A stretch of 64,000 bases of DNA from Flectonema sp. DT1601 (lineage: Eukaryota > Euglenozoa > Diplonemea > Diplonemida > Diplonemidae). The stretch spans positions 310,001-374,000 of the forward strand of contig OZ025791.1 in NCBI GenBank assembly GCA_964019425.1, read 5' to 3'. Under the pieces are notes generated by a model. That model was not told where the DNA came from, did not search any database, and saw nothing but the letters and a program-made list of their open reading frames with translations. A program made the position numbers and the translations under genes. Of this stretch, positions 21,301-34,600 are shown piece by piece; position 1 is the stretch's first letter; every line of letters starts with the position of its first letter.

Positions 21301-24119
21301 CATTCAAAAAAAAAAGAACATCATTGTTATTGCGTTTCGTTTACAATAGGGAACTAAAATAAGTAAAAATGAAAACTTACACCATTATAGTTACATTCAA
21401 CAAAGAACGCTAAAAGTCGATGCCAAGGAGGCTAAGCCCACATGAATGAGCCTTGCGTTAAATAGAGTGAGATAACAAGAGAATAAGGAAAGAAAGAAGA
21501 GGGATATAGAAAGAGAAAGGGAAGAAAATGATAAATACGAAATGGGAAACCTGCAACACCCCTTCTTCCATCCTCATTAGTTAAAAATGCGAAACATCAA
21601 CATGTATTGTTTAGTGTAGTAGAATACTATTCCTTGGCAATAAGAAATAAACTGATTTCGCTATAAATGGGGCAAAATCAGTTCTTTTTTAGACAGGGCG
21701 CTATGCGCTATAAATTGTAACTTCTACCAGACTAAGGACGCGTAGAAGTTGGGATGCAGTGCGGCATGAAACTAGTCTTTTGCGCCTCTGTCGCAAGGGC
21801 GTAAAACATTAGGAGTGGAAAAAGGATATCCAGGCAGATAAAAAGAAAACAAATAAAAAGATTGGGAGAAATAACATTAGAGGGGATTATATTAATATTC
21901 GTTCGTGCTGATACCTTAGTTATACATGGTCTTAACACTTGGCACGCGTGTTTCTTTTCTTTTTTTTTTTTGTTTGTTTGTTTATATGGGGAACGCTCAC
22001 ATCCACGAGACTCTCACCACAAGCACGAGGCAAACAGCATAGACCGTTTTCTTCGCTTTTTTGTTTTGTTGTAAACAAAAATACAAAAAGCTTTATAAGA
22101 AAGTGGGATACGGGAGTGAGTTTGATGTAAAACAGCAGCTGGGGGGAAGTCCCTGCTATTCTTTTGGAATCTCCTTGCTCTTGGTTTTTCTACACGAGAA
22201 GAAAAATCAAGCAAACTTGATTGTTTGTTTAAATCGAGTTGTGAAGAAATGATTTAGAATAATCAATTGGGAGACTAATAAACCCACAATGACATATTCA
22301 CACTAAGTTGTAACATAACCAGGGAAGGGGAGACAGAAACGATACTCTGTACCTATCCTGTACTTGTCCCCTTATCATATTTCCTTTATTCATTTCCTCC
22401 AAAGGAGAAGGTTAGCACCTAAAAACTATCAGGTGTTCCATCTCACTCCATCAACTGTTTTATTTCATTGTATAAAGCAAAAAAAGGAGGCAAAATAAGG
22501 ACCTGCAAACTCTGTTACGCTGGAAGTAAACCTACAAACAGCTAATCCACGTATTTTCATATAATAACCGATGCTCGTGATCACAATCCAGAAGGATTGT
22601 GAAAAAAAGCTTCGGCAGATATTAGTAAACAGCAGGTAGCTGTTACTTTCTTCTTCCTAAAATGGACAACAACAAAAGTAATTGACAGCTGACGAGAGCA
22701 GTTATTCAGATTAAGCTGAAGATTATTGTAGTACTAAACCAATAATCCACGTGTCAAATTTAATTGCGACTGCAATTCGGAATGCCTGTTAGCTTCACCG
22801 CTGTCAAGGTGTTGAACGTAAGGAAATGAAAAATACATCAGCTCCAATTGGTATTTCCAGCATCAGAATTTGGCAGATCCTCCCTACGCTCAAGGTATGA
22901 TCCTTTTGCGATCGGGTGACTAAATTTTGATTGATAAGGATAATAAAAGTAAGTAAACCATATTAAAAAGTCATAATTGGTGGTAGAGGGAGATAAAGGA
23001 GAATGAAAAACAAAACAAGCCTCTCTGTAATAACAGAAGCCAATGTATCTTATTGACAACAGTCATGAAAAGTCATGCATTTGTGTCTATTTTTATTATG
23101 CATATTCAAAAAGTACGGAAACAACAAGAAATGTCTCACGTTTAAAAAGAAAATTAACTCAATATTTTGGTTGAACCCCATATATACTTCTTTCACTCTC
23201 AACTAACTAGATAGCAACACGAGACGTTAATATTTTTACGTGCGGGGGGAAGCAGAAAAGAGGCCCGCAGGCACTCGATTTATGCTAATCTACCGTCACT
23301 TTGAGGTAAAACAATCTCGCGAAGCAACGCAATTGCGAAGCATATTTTATATTTAATATCATCGCACGAATAACAGACTGAATGGAAACATCCACTATAG
23401 GAAAGATATTCTAATGCAATCCAAGCTGTACAGCTTAATAGATGTAATCATAAGAAGATGGCGGGTACTTTCATCGCATGCGATGAAGAGAATCAAGACT
23501 TTGTTATTACCTTTACAAAAATATATTTGTTGTATCTGATAGGTAATGACCTGACAAACAGAACAACAGTTTTCAAATAATATATAAACCACTAACTACG
23601 ACTTCATCAAAGGTATGTTTCATCGCAAATTATACGACGAAGAAGATTAAACCTGTTACTCTAAGATCAAACCTGTATAAGTTAATATAAAAACTACTCC
23701 ATTCATACTAGAGCAGAAAGATGTTGTAAACTTGTTATTGGCTCGACGAAGAGAATAATCTTTTTTATTCGGAGGCAGGAAAAAATAGAGATACATTTCA
23801 CTGAGCAAGAAAAACACACAGGTAATGATACTGGGTATTTTCATCGAATTTGTACGACGACAAGACTCGCGAGGCCTCACAAAGGCTCGTATGATGTTGG
23901 ATGGCATAGGCCAGAGAGAAAGCATAATTGTTATAAAATAAAAGGGCAGAAGGCAGAGAGTTGGACAAGCACATACTCACAGCATCAGACGCTGCTGCAA
24001 ATCTGTGAAAGACGTGAAGTAATAACTTCACCGCACGCTAAGGAATGAGTATTACAAGATAAAATAGTACCCAACAAAAAAAACCGGAATAAAATAAAAA
24101 TTAAATGTGAGAGCGCCCA
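15332..24119. other. gene-free island, first part
   Basis: No exon with recognisable protein similarity. Long A or T runs recur, for example T25 at 16607-16631 and a T17 near 18367. Short perfect hairpins occur: CTGCTCG/CGAGCAG at 18827-18844, CGTTTGCTT/AAGCAAACG at 19836-19860, AGTGCAC/GTGCACT at 20531-20551, TCGGCT/AGCCGA at 21094-21110, and TCACAATCC/GGATTGTGA at 22581-22602. Open frames never exceed about 90 codons and look random. One basic 91-codon frame on the plus strand (18051-18326) is the longest non-low-complexity one; I do not call it a gene. Confidence 0.55.
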
Positions 24120-24230
24120 CAAGTTACCTCGGAGCTCGGTAGAGATCGGAACTGATTAGGGGGACGCCCTCGAAGGTTTATCTCTGCACAAGTCATGTTC
24201 TTCCGCCTGGCTTCAGGCAGGCGGAATCCA
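24120..24230. other. GC-rich islet with a strong hairpin
   Basis: About 110 bp that is clearly richer in G and C than its surroundings. It ends in a perfect 9-bp stem, TTCCGCCTG (24201-24209) and CAGGCGGAA (24218-24226), with an 8-nt loop. An upstream part, GGAGCTCGGTAGAG, faintly recalls a tRNA D arm, but no complete cloverleaf can be built. It could be a small structured RNA gene of unknown class on either strand. Confidence 0.3.
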
Positions 24231-25859
24231 TGAAAACTCATACTAGCTAATACACAAAGGCAATAGTACGTTGTATCAATAAAAAATGGAATTGATTTAA
24301 GGTCTGGGGGTAGAAGATCTACTAAGTTGACAACCTGAGAATACAGGCATGTCTCGGTAGGTATGATTGGTCAGATAAAAAAAAAATTTCAGATGTTCTT
24401 CATTAGTTCTTTTCGTTTGCGTGTGCACTAACATTTCAGCGCAATCTGATCTGAGCTGAAAAGCGGGTTAAAGACCGTACGTATCCCTTTACCAGAGTGC
24501 ACAAAGAAACCTTCATAAGAGACGCCAGCAGAATAAAACAGGGAAAACCCCGATGTAAAAGTTTGTCACTTTTATTTTATCTGAACATGTTTAAAGCAAT
24601 TCTGCTTTTTCTTCTTTTCTTATCTGGCTTGGGTTGGCCTGATTGAGGTAACACTAATAACCACAATAAAAATTGGGTTCTCAAATAATATACGGACGGG
24701 TAATAGATATATTGTTTTCAGGTTTAACGACATGTAACTATACTTATATGGATTCCTGATTTGCCTGACTTAAGAAAGACAGTAACACTAAATTGATTCG
24801 AAAAAGAAAAAAAAGAAAAAAAAGTAAAGGCGTCTTCCATTAAAGTTCCAACAGGAAAGGGAGGACAAGAAATTGGTAATGTAGAAAATGCAGTAATTTC
24901 CTTTTTTTCATTTTTTTTTTAAAAAAAAACCAAAAGTACTAAAAACCGGGGAGATTAAACCCCCCCAAGGCCAGAAGTCAGAGCTGTCAATACCTCAAAT
25001 TAAGATTCGACTTTCATCTTCGTTTTCATTTTGAAGAACACTAATAAGCTAAGAAGCCCATCTCGCGCAGGTAATAAGAAATCAGCATACGTTAGAATAG
25101 GTAAATGAAGTGCTAATAAGTGTTAATTCTCTGTCTATAAAGCTTTTTTTTCTTGAAGTTGATCTCCAGAGTTGAAGAATAAACAAGGCACTAAAGAAAT
25201 GAAGAGATCTTATAAACCCTCTTTTTTTTGTTTGTTTGTTTCCCGTTAACACATGCGCGTAAAAAAAATTTTAAAAAAAAAAAAAAAAAAAAAGGAGCCA
25301 GCAAAAATGAATAAAAAGGGGGTGAGAAAGAATGAGTTGGCGGAATCACCCTCACGACCACAATACACCTTAACAAATAAACTGTAATGGGAACAAAAGG
25401 AATAACAGGTACTACCATGAACTTTCCGTGTCATTATCCGTCCTCCTGTTGTGACGCATAACCAGTTATCTATTTAAAGCTGGGAGGGACTACGTGTGAT
25501 TCTTCCTATTACCTTTTCTCGATCTTAATACCGAACAATCTTGTGATCAGTATTCCCATAAAATTGAAAGGTAAGAATCCCATAACACGTTCTCCTTCTC
25601 GCTAATTGTCACTGGCATGCAGACAACAAGACTCCCGTGCGGTGACCGAAGTTGGGTAGCAAGTTTGGGGTAAATATAGAAAATAGGGAAGAACGCTCAC
25701 CTTCTGCGGCCCATCCTTCTGATTTCCCACAAAGAAGTAACATTCAATGGGGAGATGAGAGATGCCACCAACTCAAAATTTTGCAATCGGAGCAGTATTA
25801 CTAAACTAAATAAAACTTTGTATAATTATCTGATATGGAGAACTCGAGGTGAGAATTAC

Positions 25860-26460
25860 CTGAAGTCCATGCACTAGCCCAAGTCAGGAAGCAAGACATG
25901 CAAAAAGTGACCTGCAGAGCAACCTAATCTCAAAAGCCCACATGAGCTAACGACAGGCTGTGTATAAAAAAACAACGAGGACAGACTGGAATATGCTATC
26001 GCTCTGACATCCGGACTAATAAAGTGCATAAAGATATAATCCACGTTTCCCATAAACGCGCTTCGGCTGATGTAACCGAAACGCAAAAGCGACGGGAAGA
26101 GTGCAGCTACCTGAGCCAGTTTAGGGGTGTGTCTACTTAAAAGTACGTGGACAGACAAGTCCAACTGTCGCGCAACAACGGCGCGGTGACATATCTGTTG
26201 CACCCATTTACCACAACCCAACGGCTCGGGCAAGTCAACCACGAGACTAGTTGAAAGACTCAACGGTGACTTAATTTAACCAGAAAAACACACCATCGGA
26301 AATGCATTTTCCATAACCCATGACAGTGCAATTAAAATGACGCGACAAGATGATCAAGCAATAAGCCGACCAAAAGGTAGCAAAAGACACGCATTTTCCA
26401 CGATCTGTGCAACTAGTCGTGTAACCGAAAGGCGTGAATGAGATCATCCGCAAATTCCCA
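25860..26460. other. GC-richer patch with long overlapping open frames, possible decayed element
   Basis: About 600 bp noticeably richer in GC than its flanks. It carries a 129-codon minus-strand frame (25874-26263), a further 60-codon minus frame in another phase (26271-26453), and a plus-strand frame of about 50 codons over the latter. None has a motif I recognise. The 11-mer TGTAACCGAAA occurs twice, near 26080 and near 26420. Patchy frames in different phases suit a decayed gene or mobile element, but chance is not excluded. Confidence 0.25.
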
Positions 26461-28876
26461 GCAAACTATTGCTGGACTGCGTCATTTTTCACTGCCGTAG
26501 AATAATTAAAAAAAAAAAAACAAATAACCTAATAGACATTTACATATAAATATTAATTACTCATTTGTTTAATGATATAAACATCGAATAAAATGATAGA
26601 TAAAAGCGAAAAAGAGAACAAAATAAATATAAAACCTACGCAGATGACTAAGAATAAATTGCATAAGTAAAGGAAAAGAGGTAATCACGAATAGAGAAGG
26701 TGTTTACCACTCCCCTCGACGAAACCTTTAAAGGATGTTAGTTAGCACTGGTTTCAAAACGTGTTAAAAAATTAGGGGGGAAGAAAAAAAAACCAAAAAA
26801 GAAATATGAAGTGGGGGATTATGTCTTTCCCCGCTTCACTGTTTCTCTTGTGTGAAAAATAATTGATTTTGTTTTTGCATGAAATTGAATTTACAAAAAA
26901 AAAGAAGTAATTGAGCACAAAAATGAATAGCTCAAAAAATCTTGACGCCGATAACAACGTAAAAAGTATGCTATAAGTTATACCGTGATACAATAAATCA
27001 AACAACAATAAAAAAGGATGGAAACTGATTAACAAAAAATGAGTAAGGGTATTTTTTTTTTTTTTGATTCTTCAACCATTCCCATAACAGGGTGAGGCCT
27101 CCGAAAAATAAAAAGAATCCCTAAAGAAGTAACATGTATGATTCTCATACAAAAAAATACAGTAATTAAATGTAGGAAAGGGAAATAATTTAGAAATTGA
27201 AATGAAGACCAACTGATGGATTGATAAAAGTTTTTTTCTTTTCTTTTCTTTTTTTTTTTGTTCCCGTGACTAGTTCAAATTGCAAGCAACACTCGCAGAA
27301 ACTGTTTCTTAAGAACAAACGTGTCGATAGGTTTCTCATCAAAATCCCAAAAAGAATACCATCCAATGATATAATGGTCTGAGTAAACCACACAGGGATG
27401 TCTTTCCTGACTAATGATCAAACAGCTTTGATGTAGAACAAGTTTTTTTATAAAGCAAAAAAAAATAAAAAATAACAATAAGGGTAAAAAGAGAATAGAA
27501 AGACCAGCAAATATTCTTGCTATGTTGTGACAAGAAGTTTGCAACGTCAACTAGGGTAGCCAAGAACTCTGTTCTCATGACCAATCCCCGTCTGATGTGT
27601 GTAGTCTTCACTAGACCCCCTTCTACCTATTTGATTTCCGCAAGCAGAGGAACAAAAATTGATCATGCGGACACAATATCCTGCTTTGTTTGCATGGTGT
27701 CTAATATTTTTTGGAGCACACAAACCTAAACAGTACAATATGCCATTAAATTATTCAGCCTTCGGGGGCAATGTTTTTTTCTTTTTTTTTTTGGGGTTGT
27801 AATTAATTTTCCAGTATCGGACATTTGAGTCCCAACTTCGGTGTTAAAAATTTCTTTTTCTTCGACCAATCTATTTAAGATTTAAGAGAGACAGCTAATG
27901 ACTACTGACAACAGTCAACGCAGTATTGATATTTTTTGATAAAAGCTGTTCAAATATTTAAAAAAAAAAAATAAAATAAAATAAAATAAACGTTTGCGAA
28001 GCAGCAAGATCGGAAACTTTTTTCTTAATAAGGCCAATAAATAGAAACAAAACAGTACACCAATCGGCATGATGATATGCTGGATCTCTTGCTCTAGAGA
28101 GATAGCAGAGAACAGATTCGTAAAGTTTTTTTCGATTACCAACAATGATCTCGGATAATTTTCATGTACTAGCAAGACTCCCAATAAAATGAGAGCAACC
28201 GTGTTTTATAAATGATCCGCAGCTTATCTAGAGCAGCCAAATTTGCGTTAAAATGAATAGATTTTAAACATAAAGTTTTAACATAATCTCCTGCATAAAT
28301 CGTTAGCAGATAGGTTGCCCCTCTTACCAGTTGTCAACACTTAGGAATTGGGAAAACAATGGGAAGATATTCGCTTTTATCTTTTTTTTTTTCGTGTTGA
28401 AATTTAGGGTCAAGGGAAAAACAGGAATAAAAAATAAAAAAAAAAGTTGGCAGTTTTCGATGTAAATTCAAATCAACAAATGTTGCCGATGATAGTTGAC
28501 GAGCCAAACTGAGAGACCAGGGATGAGCGGGGGTAAAACAAGGCTACAAAAGTACATAAACTTCGGCATCTGAAGGGAAGGAAGGAAATTGGAGAACAAC
28601 AGAAGCTAAATTACGATCACATCAACACCATAAACGATACTAAAGGAAGTACAAGGAAATGGACACATCCAAGGGAATAAAATAAACGATAAAAAACAAG
28701 TAACAACTACACCGACAACCTAATCATATTTTTCTTTTTAAATACCTGGGTCTTTTGCAACTTCACTTAGGTTTTGGGCCCCAGCAAAAACTGAGACTAT
28801 AAGCACCTAAGATTTGATCGCAGCCTCGGTAGGCAAGGATTAGGAAAAAAGAACTGAAAAGAAAAATAAAATGAGT

Positions 28877-28899
28877 ACCCACGCGTGTTCTGCGTGGGT
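28877..28899. other. perfect 8-bp GC-rich hairpin
   Basis: ACCCACGC and GCGTGGGT flank the 7-nt loop GTGTTCT. A related shorter arm pair, CCACGC and GCGTGG, lies at 50620-50641 just past the other end of the gene-free island. No function is evident. Confidence 0.4.
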
Positions 28900-31581
28900 C
28901 TTTTGCCGTAGGATGGACAGCTCTCCCCACCAAAAAAAAAGGGGGGAAAAAAGAAACATAAAAAACAACTACGAAAAAGGAACAGGAGAAATAACCAATG
29001 CCGAGCAACGTGCGAAACAGGTATTGATCTTATCATAATTATTATTATTTCTATTTTTTTTTTTTTTTGTTGTAAAATTACATCGAATGCTCACTATCGA
29101 CACGAAGTATTTTTAATGCTGATTTTTCTCAAAAAAAATCGACATAATCCTTTAGACGTGCGGGAAGATAAGATGAACAACAAAACGGAAGCAGTTAGAT
29201 ATTTACTCACAATTACGTACAACGTCAGCTCACAAATAGAAAACCATCTGTCATTAAGAACATATCATTTCTAATAAATTAACTACAAGAAGATAGAAAT
29301 GGGCTTACACAAGATGTCATCGATAGGAAATTGCAAGCATAACTTAATGCACTCTCACCAGCAGAAAACGTTGACTTTTTCGCAGCTAACGACCGCCAGG
29401 ACCGGCATGCATAAAACAAACAGACAGCTAGGTATTAGAGAATGTACTGTCCATTGAGGCAAGGGAACTGTGGGAAATAGGAAACTTGCGTATTTGGCTA
29501 GATTATTATCACCAAGTCTGTGTCTTCCCCGAAACACACGTTTATTTCTGTTATAAAACAAGTCACAACACTATCAGTACTGAATAACCCGAAGGAAGAC
29601 AGAATGAACAGGCAATCTCACCCATCCCAACTATGTAGGATTCACCACCTGTATGTTACGGGATTCAATATTCAAGTATTCGTAAAGCTATAAAACAGTA
29701 AGTATCGAATAGACATAGAGAAGGGAGGAACTGCCACAATATAATAATTGAATTGCAGAAAAAATTAGAGGATTCCCTCCCCGATTATGGTTAGCAGTAA
29801 TATAAGAGCAAAAAAAAGAAAAAACTACAAGCAATAAAAAACTCGACATAAAAACAGCAAATAAAAAGCAGCCAGACTAAATTATCAAAGACAGGTTACA
29901 GATAACTACATCCGACATAATAAATTACGACCGCCATAATGAAGTGATCCGATGTAGTAATTAAAGGGTTAGAGGAGCTACACTTCAACGGTCAATGATC
30001 CGTGTTTTAAAAGGAACTCGGGTGGTCATTCTTTTGTATAATTTAACACCAAATATAAAACTGTTTATAACAAGTGACTCTGTCCTTAAGACTGTTAAGT
30101 AACCACTTCCCGCCTCTTGGTACTCTTAACAGCCAGAAAGAGACCACAAGCAAAACTAAATTAAAAAAAAGATTAATTCATCGACGATACTCTTGAGTTG
30201 TCGATATACGCACGTCTCGAAGCAAGGCAATCACGGCAGCTAGCAATATGTGAATTACGAACGACACAGAAAACAAATGAATAAAAGACAAAGTAAATTT
30301 TTTGTAGGAGTAAATTAGGAAGTTAGGAGAAAGGCTTTTTTTTTTTTTAGCCCAGACTCGGAATTATTTAGATCATCTTTACAAAAACAGGGTTCTAACT
30401 AATCTCTAATCGGTGCAGACAGCATTCAGAGTGACTATGCGATATCCGTAAAGGAAATTCCATTAGAAGATCATTGTGAGGAGGGAATACTAATTCTTAT
30501 TTCGTAAATTGGTTAAACAATAGTTCATAGTTAGAGACCATGTAGTAGGGATGTACAACAACATAGTTCTTACAACTCAATTACAAAAGACCGAGTCAGA
30601 CTGCACTAAAGCCGCAATCACAAGCTGGGGGCTTGGACAACGAACACGACAATATTAAAAAAAACATTCACACATAAAACGTATAAAAATAACTTTTAGT
30701 TAGTTATTTCTTTTTTTAAAAATCAGTTGTTAAATATTCTTTTTTTTTTTTCATCGAACCGAAGGTATATTGAGGAAACCCTTTTTTTCTTTATTTTTTT
30801 TTCCACGATTTTCTTTTTTAAAAATTTTAATTCTTTTTTTTTATTTTTTTGGGAAAGATAAAAGGAAAAAAAAAAAAAAAAAAAAAAGTAGGTCATCTAC
30901 ATAAGAGTGATAAACAAAATCAGGAAACTTGATACCTTTCTCACTCGTTTGTTGGAAAAACCCCATCAAAAATATGTAAAATCCTGACAACAGAGAAGGG
31001 ACAAAATCTGGGGAAAAAAAAAGCCAACAAAAAACAGTAAAAAAAACTTACTTGGAGGGATGTTCCCTCCCACATGTTTAATAATACTGCGAAAAAGCAA
31101 AAACGTTTTGTGGGTGTTCGTAAAGGGTTTTCTGATTTCTGACTAACAGCGTCAAGCCCTATGCAAGTGATTCTTTAACCCCATTATACCTCACCCTCAA
31201 GAATTACCGAACAAGATTAAAGACTCAATTAAATATTTGTTCTTTTATTTAAAATAATAAAAATGAAAGAAAACAGATGGTAGTGGCACTGGGGAAAGCC
31301 ATTGTTAAGAACGTTTTTTTTTTTTTAAAAGGTTAAGTAAAACCAAATAGGACTAAAGATCTATTACTACTATTATCCAACTGTAGGCAGTTAAATTAAT
31401 TGTAAACCACCCCCCAATGCCACTTCACTCCAGATAGTTGTTTTTTTTTTTCCCTTTCTTTTTATCTCCAGATGCTTTCAATCATCTGAATTCATTCGAG
31501 GCAACGAATAGAAAGCGGCTGTTGCTTTTTTTAAGTGTGCTGCACAGGTACTGATGAAAGCAACTAATGTTAGTAAAATTT

Positions 31582-31591
31582 AAAAAAAAAA

Positions 31592-31622
<31 letters not shown>
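31582..31622 (+). repeat. poly(A) tract followed by a (GA)n microsatellite
   Basis: A19 at 31582-31600 is followed directly by eleven GA units to 31622. Confidence 0.9.
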
Positions 31623-34600
31623 TAAACCAAAGGCAAGATTCTTGTCTTTCGTTGGTTTAACTCCCTTTGAAGAAATAACCGATTGTGGGCAAGAGGGCAG
31701 GAGGCAATCAACTGATCAAATAAAGCGATTTCCGTTGTCGCAAAGTGTCACAATTACAAAGCCACCACCCATTCCAAAGACACAAAAAAAAAAAAAAAAA
31801 AAAAAGGTGTCTCACACTCTGTTATTCCTAACTGAATTTGTTCAACGATAGAAGGCAATAAGGTGTTGTTAAATAAAATGTTCTTCTTTCCACATCAGTT
31901 GACCAACGCTTATTTATGTTGTAAATGTCTCGTATAAGCAAAGCAAAGTCGCAACTAACACGTTACTTATAGAAAATAACTACCCATCATAATTCATACA
32001 ACTGCAGGAGAACATTTAGAAAAGATAAAATATTAAAGCAACCTATTACTTAGCGTTCAGTGCCTTGATCCCTTTTGAAGGAGTCAATTCGTTAAAAAGA
32101 AGTCATGTTCCCTTTTGGGAAGGAAGCTAGGAAGTTGAATTTGCTCGATGAATAAAAGTAATTATTCACGCAAATAAGACTACATGCTTGCACCTTTTTT
32201 GAGGTAACAATATTCACGAATTTACACTTAGAAAGCAAAAAAAAAAAAAAAAAAAATAAAAACAACAAGAAGAACACCACATTAATTATCTCATTGACCA
32301 GGCGTGTAGAGAAACTGTATTCCAGGTCTGAAAAGAACAATTGGCGTACTCAGAAAAAAAATGGACTAAAGGCTTCTGAATGAGTTTAGCAACTTTAAAT
32401 TTCTTTGAAAAAACCTTCAACACTTCTTTGTACCGATGGTAGTCGGTGAACAAACTATTCATTAAGATTGAAAAGCCGATGTTTTTTATGGTCATTTCCC
32501 ACGTCTGCTGCTCAACAAAAGGATAATCTGAATGGCTCTTTCAAAGAGAAATAATGCTTTTCTTTTTTTTTGGGCTCTGGGATAAGACGAGAAAAATACT
32601 CAACGAGAAGTACCTCTCTGCAAAGGTGTCTGCGCTGAGCGATTCTGAGTAGGGTGAGAAAAGTGAGCTATTTATGACGATGAGCTGAGGAAAAAAAGAG
32701 CTCCCATTCCATGAAGTGTTTTATCGACTCACCTTTGTCACCACTACTAGAAGACTTTATTTTCTCTATTTATTTTTTTTTTTTGTTCCACGTTTCCGCT
32801 GACATGCAAATGTAAAACAGTACTAACCTGGTTTGGCTAGGTATTGTCACTACATTCACTACGTTTATCTTGTATGGTTTAGTTTTTGCTCGCCTCATGG
32901 CTCGGTTAGCGATTGTGTGCTGCCGAAGTGCAAGTTTCCGACTGTTCATTCGTGTTCCTATTCTTTCAAAAAATGAAACAAAAAAAGAACAAAGAACGTC
33001 AAAAAACACTTGCTTGAAGGATTTTTTGTTTGATTGAGTTCAGAAGCAATGGTGCAAACCGTATGTCATTGAAAAAGAAATGAAAACACCATCTCAAACG
33101 TTTCTCGACTCAGTCTTTCGGTTAAAATATAATATAAATTATCATAAACCTTCGTTTCAGAATCAGATCTAAAGAACTTGAGTTGACGCAATTGAAGGCG
33201 ACGTGGAAATATTCCTACTTATCTTGTTTGACAAAAAAAAAGAAAAACAACAACAACAACAAATACAAATAAAAGAACGACAGTAATAACAAAAATAAAT
33301 AAATCGAGAAAAAGAAGAAGAAAAAAAAACAGAAAAGCAGCAACAATTTTAAGGAAGATGTAAAACGCGAGAGTTTTTGTATAGTATTTTCTCTCTTGAA
33401 AAAAAAGTAAAACAAATAAAATAAATAAATAAAAGAGTGATACCTCCAAGTTGACACGGGAGCGGGACCATTGCGTGTCCTCAGAGTTCACAAAATTGTG
33501 CGTCAGATTCGCATTTTTATCTATCTAGCAAGAGTTACCTTCATTAGACATTTGAGAACGGAAAAAGTAACTTCAGAGGGCAACTCTGAAGATGTTTTGT
33601 TACGCTAGGAAGACAAATTTTCGTAACTAAACAAAAAAAAACCAAATAATTTCGTGAAAGTTGTCGCAAAATTAAGAAAGAATTTTGTCCTTCTTAAGAG
33701 CAGAGATGCGGCTAGCACCCCTAATTTCTCACTTTTTACTCTTTATACTCATTGCAAGAAATTTTTTTTTATTTTTATTTTTAATCGAAATAAAAAGTAA
33801 AAATACATTTTTTTAGTTCATTTATTTTTCTTTTTGAAAAAAAAATAAAAAAAACATAAAAATGCGATTAGGGGAAGGCGAACTATTTAAGATAGGAGGG
33901 TGAAAATAAGTGAACAAAAAAAAAAAGAAAATGCATTGCAGGGATGTTTTATTTTTCGCATAATCTACAACAACACTGGTGTAGATTCATGCACATCAGT
34001 AAGCTTGCAACACAGTAAAACACCTCTTAACAATAACGTAATACCAAGACTCGAATGCAAGGTGCTTTTTATGTAGTGCACATATAAACAAAGATACGTA
34101 CTTGACTGAAATTTATCTTTCTAAAACATAGTAAGACACTGAATAAGGCATCAAAGTGATTATTATTTTCATAACAGAAGTGAATTACAATTTATTAATC
34201 CAGTTTAGGATATAAAGCTACAATAATCAAGTTAACTTACCATAATTACAGCGTAGGCTTAGTGACAAAAAAGAAATATATAAATACATATAAAAAAACA
34301 CAATCTCCAGGCAGCGTATTATCATTGTAGGACTGAAGGACCACCGGGGAAAACAAACTCTCTACCAACAACAGCATAGCAACAACCTCTAATCAATACA
34401 GATTACGACATAGTTGGAGAAGCTTTTTTTTTTTTTTTTTTTTGAATTTTTCAGAAGAGGATTTATTTAACATAAGGATAAGATTATTATTTTTATAATT
34501 TATTTTTTTGTTTGTTTGCTTAAGAGTGTTTTCAATTTATTTGTATAAAGTGATAAACACTGAAGCTCCATAACTACTACAAAATGATTCTTCTTAAAGA

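Noticed and set aside
24120-24190. Degenerate tRNA suggested by GGAGCTCGGTAGAG
   Set aside because: D-arm-like only; no acceptor pairing, anticodon arm or T arm can be built.
31567-31851. 94-codon plus-strand frame through the A19/(GA)11 tract
   Set aside because: Begins in poly-Lys and Glu-Arg repeats made by the microsatellite; low complexity.
33215-33491. Hydrophobic minus-strand frames that look like membrane proteins
   Set aside because: Phe/Leu-rich translation of A-rich and (CAA)n DNA; no real segment pattern.
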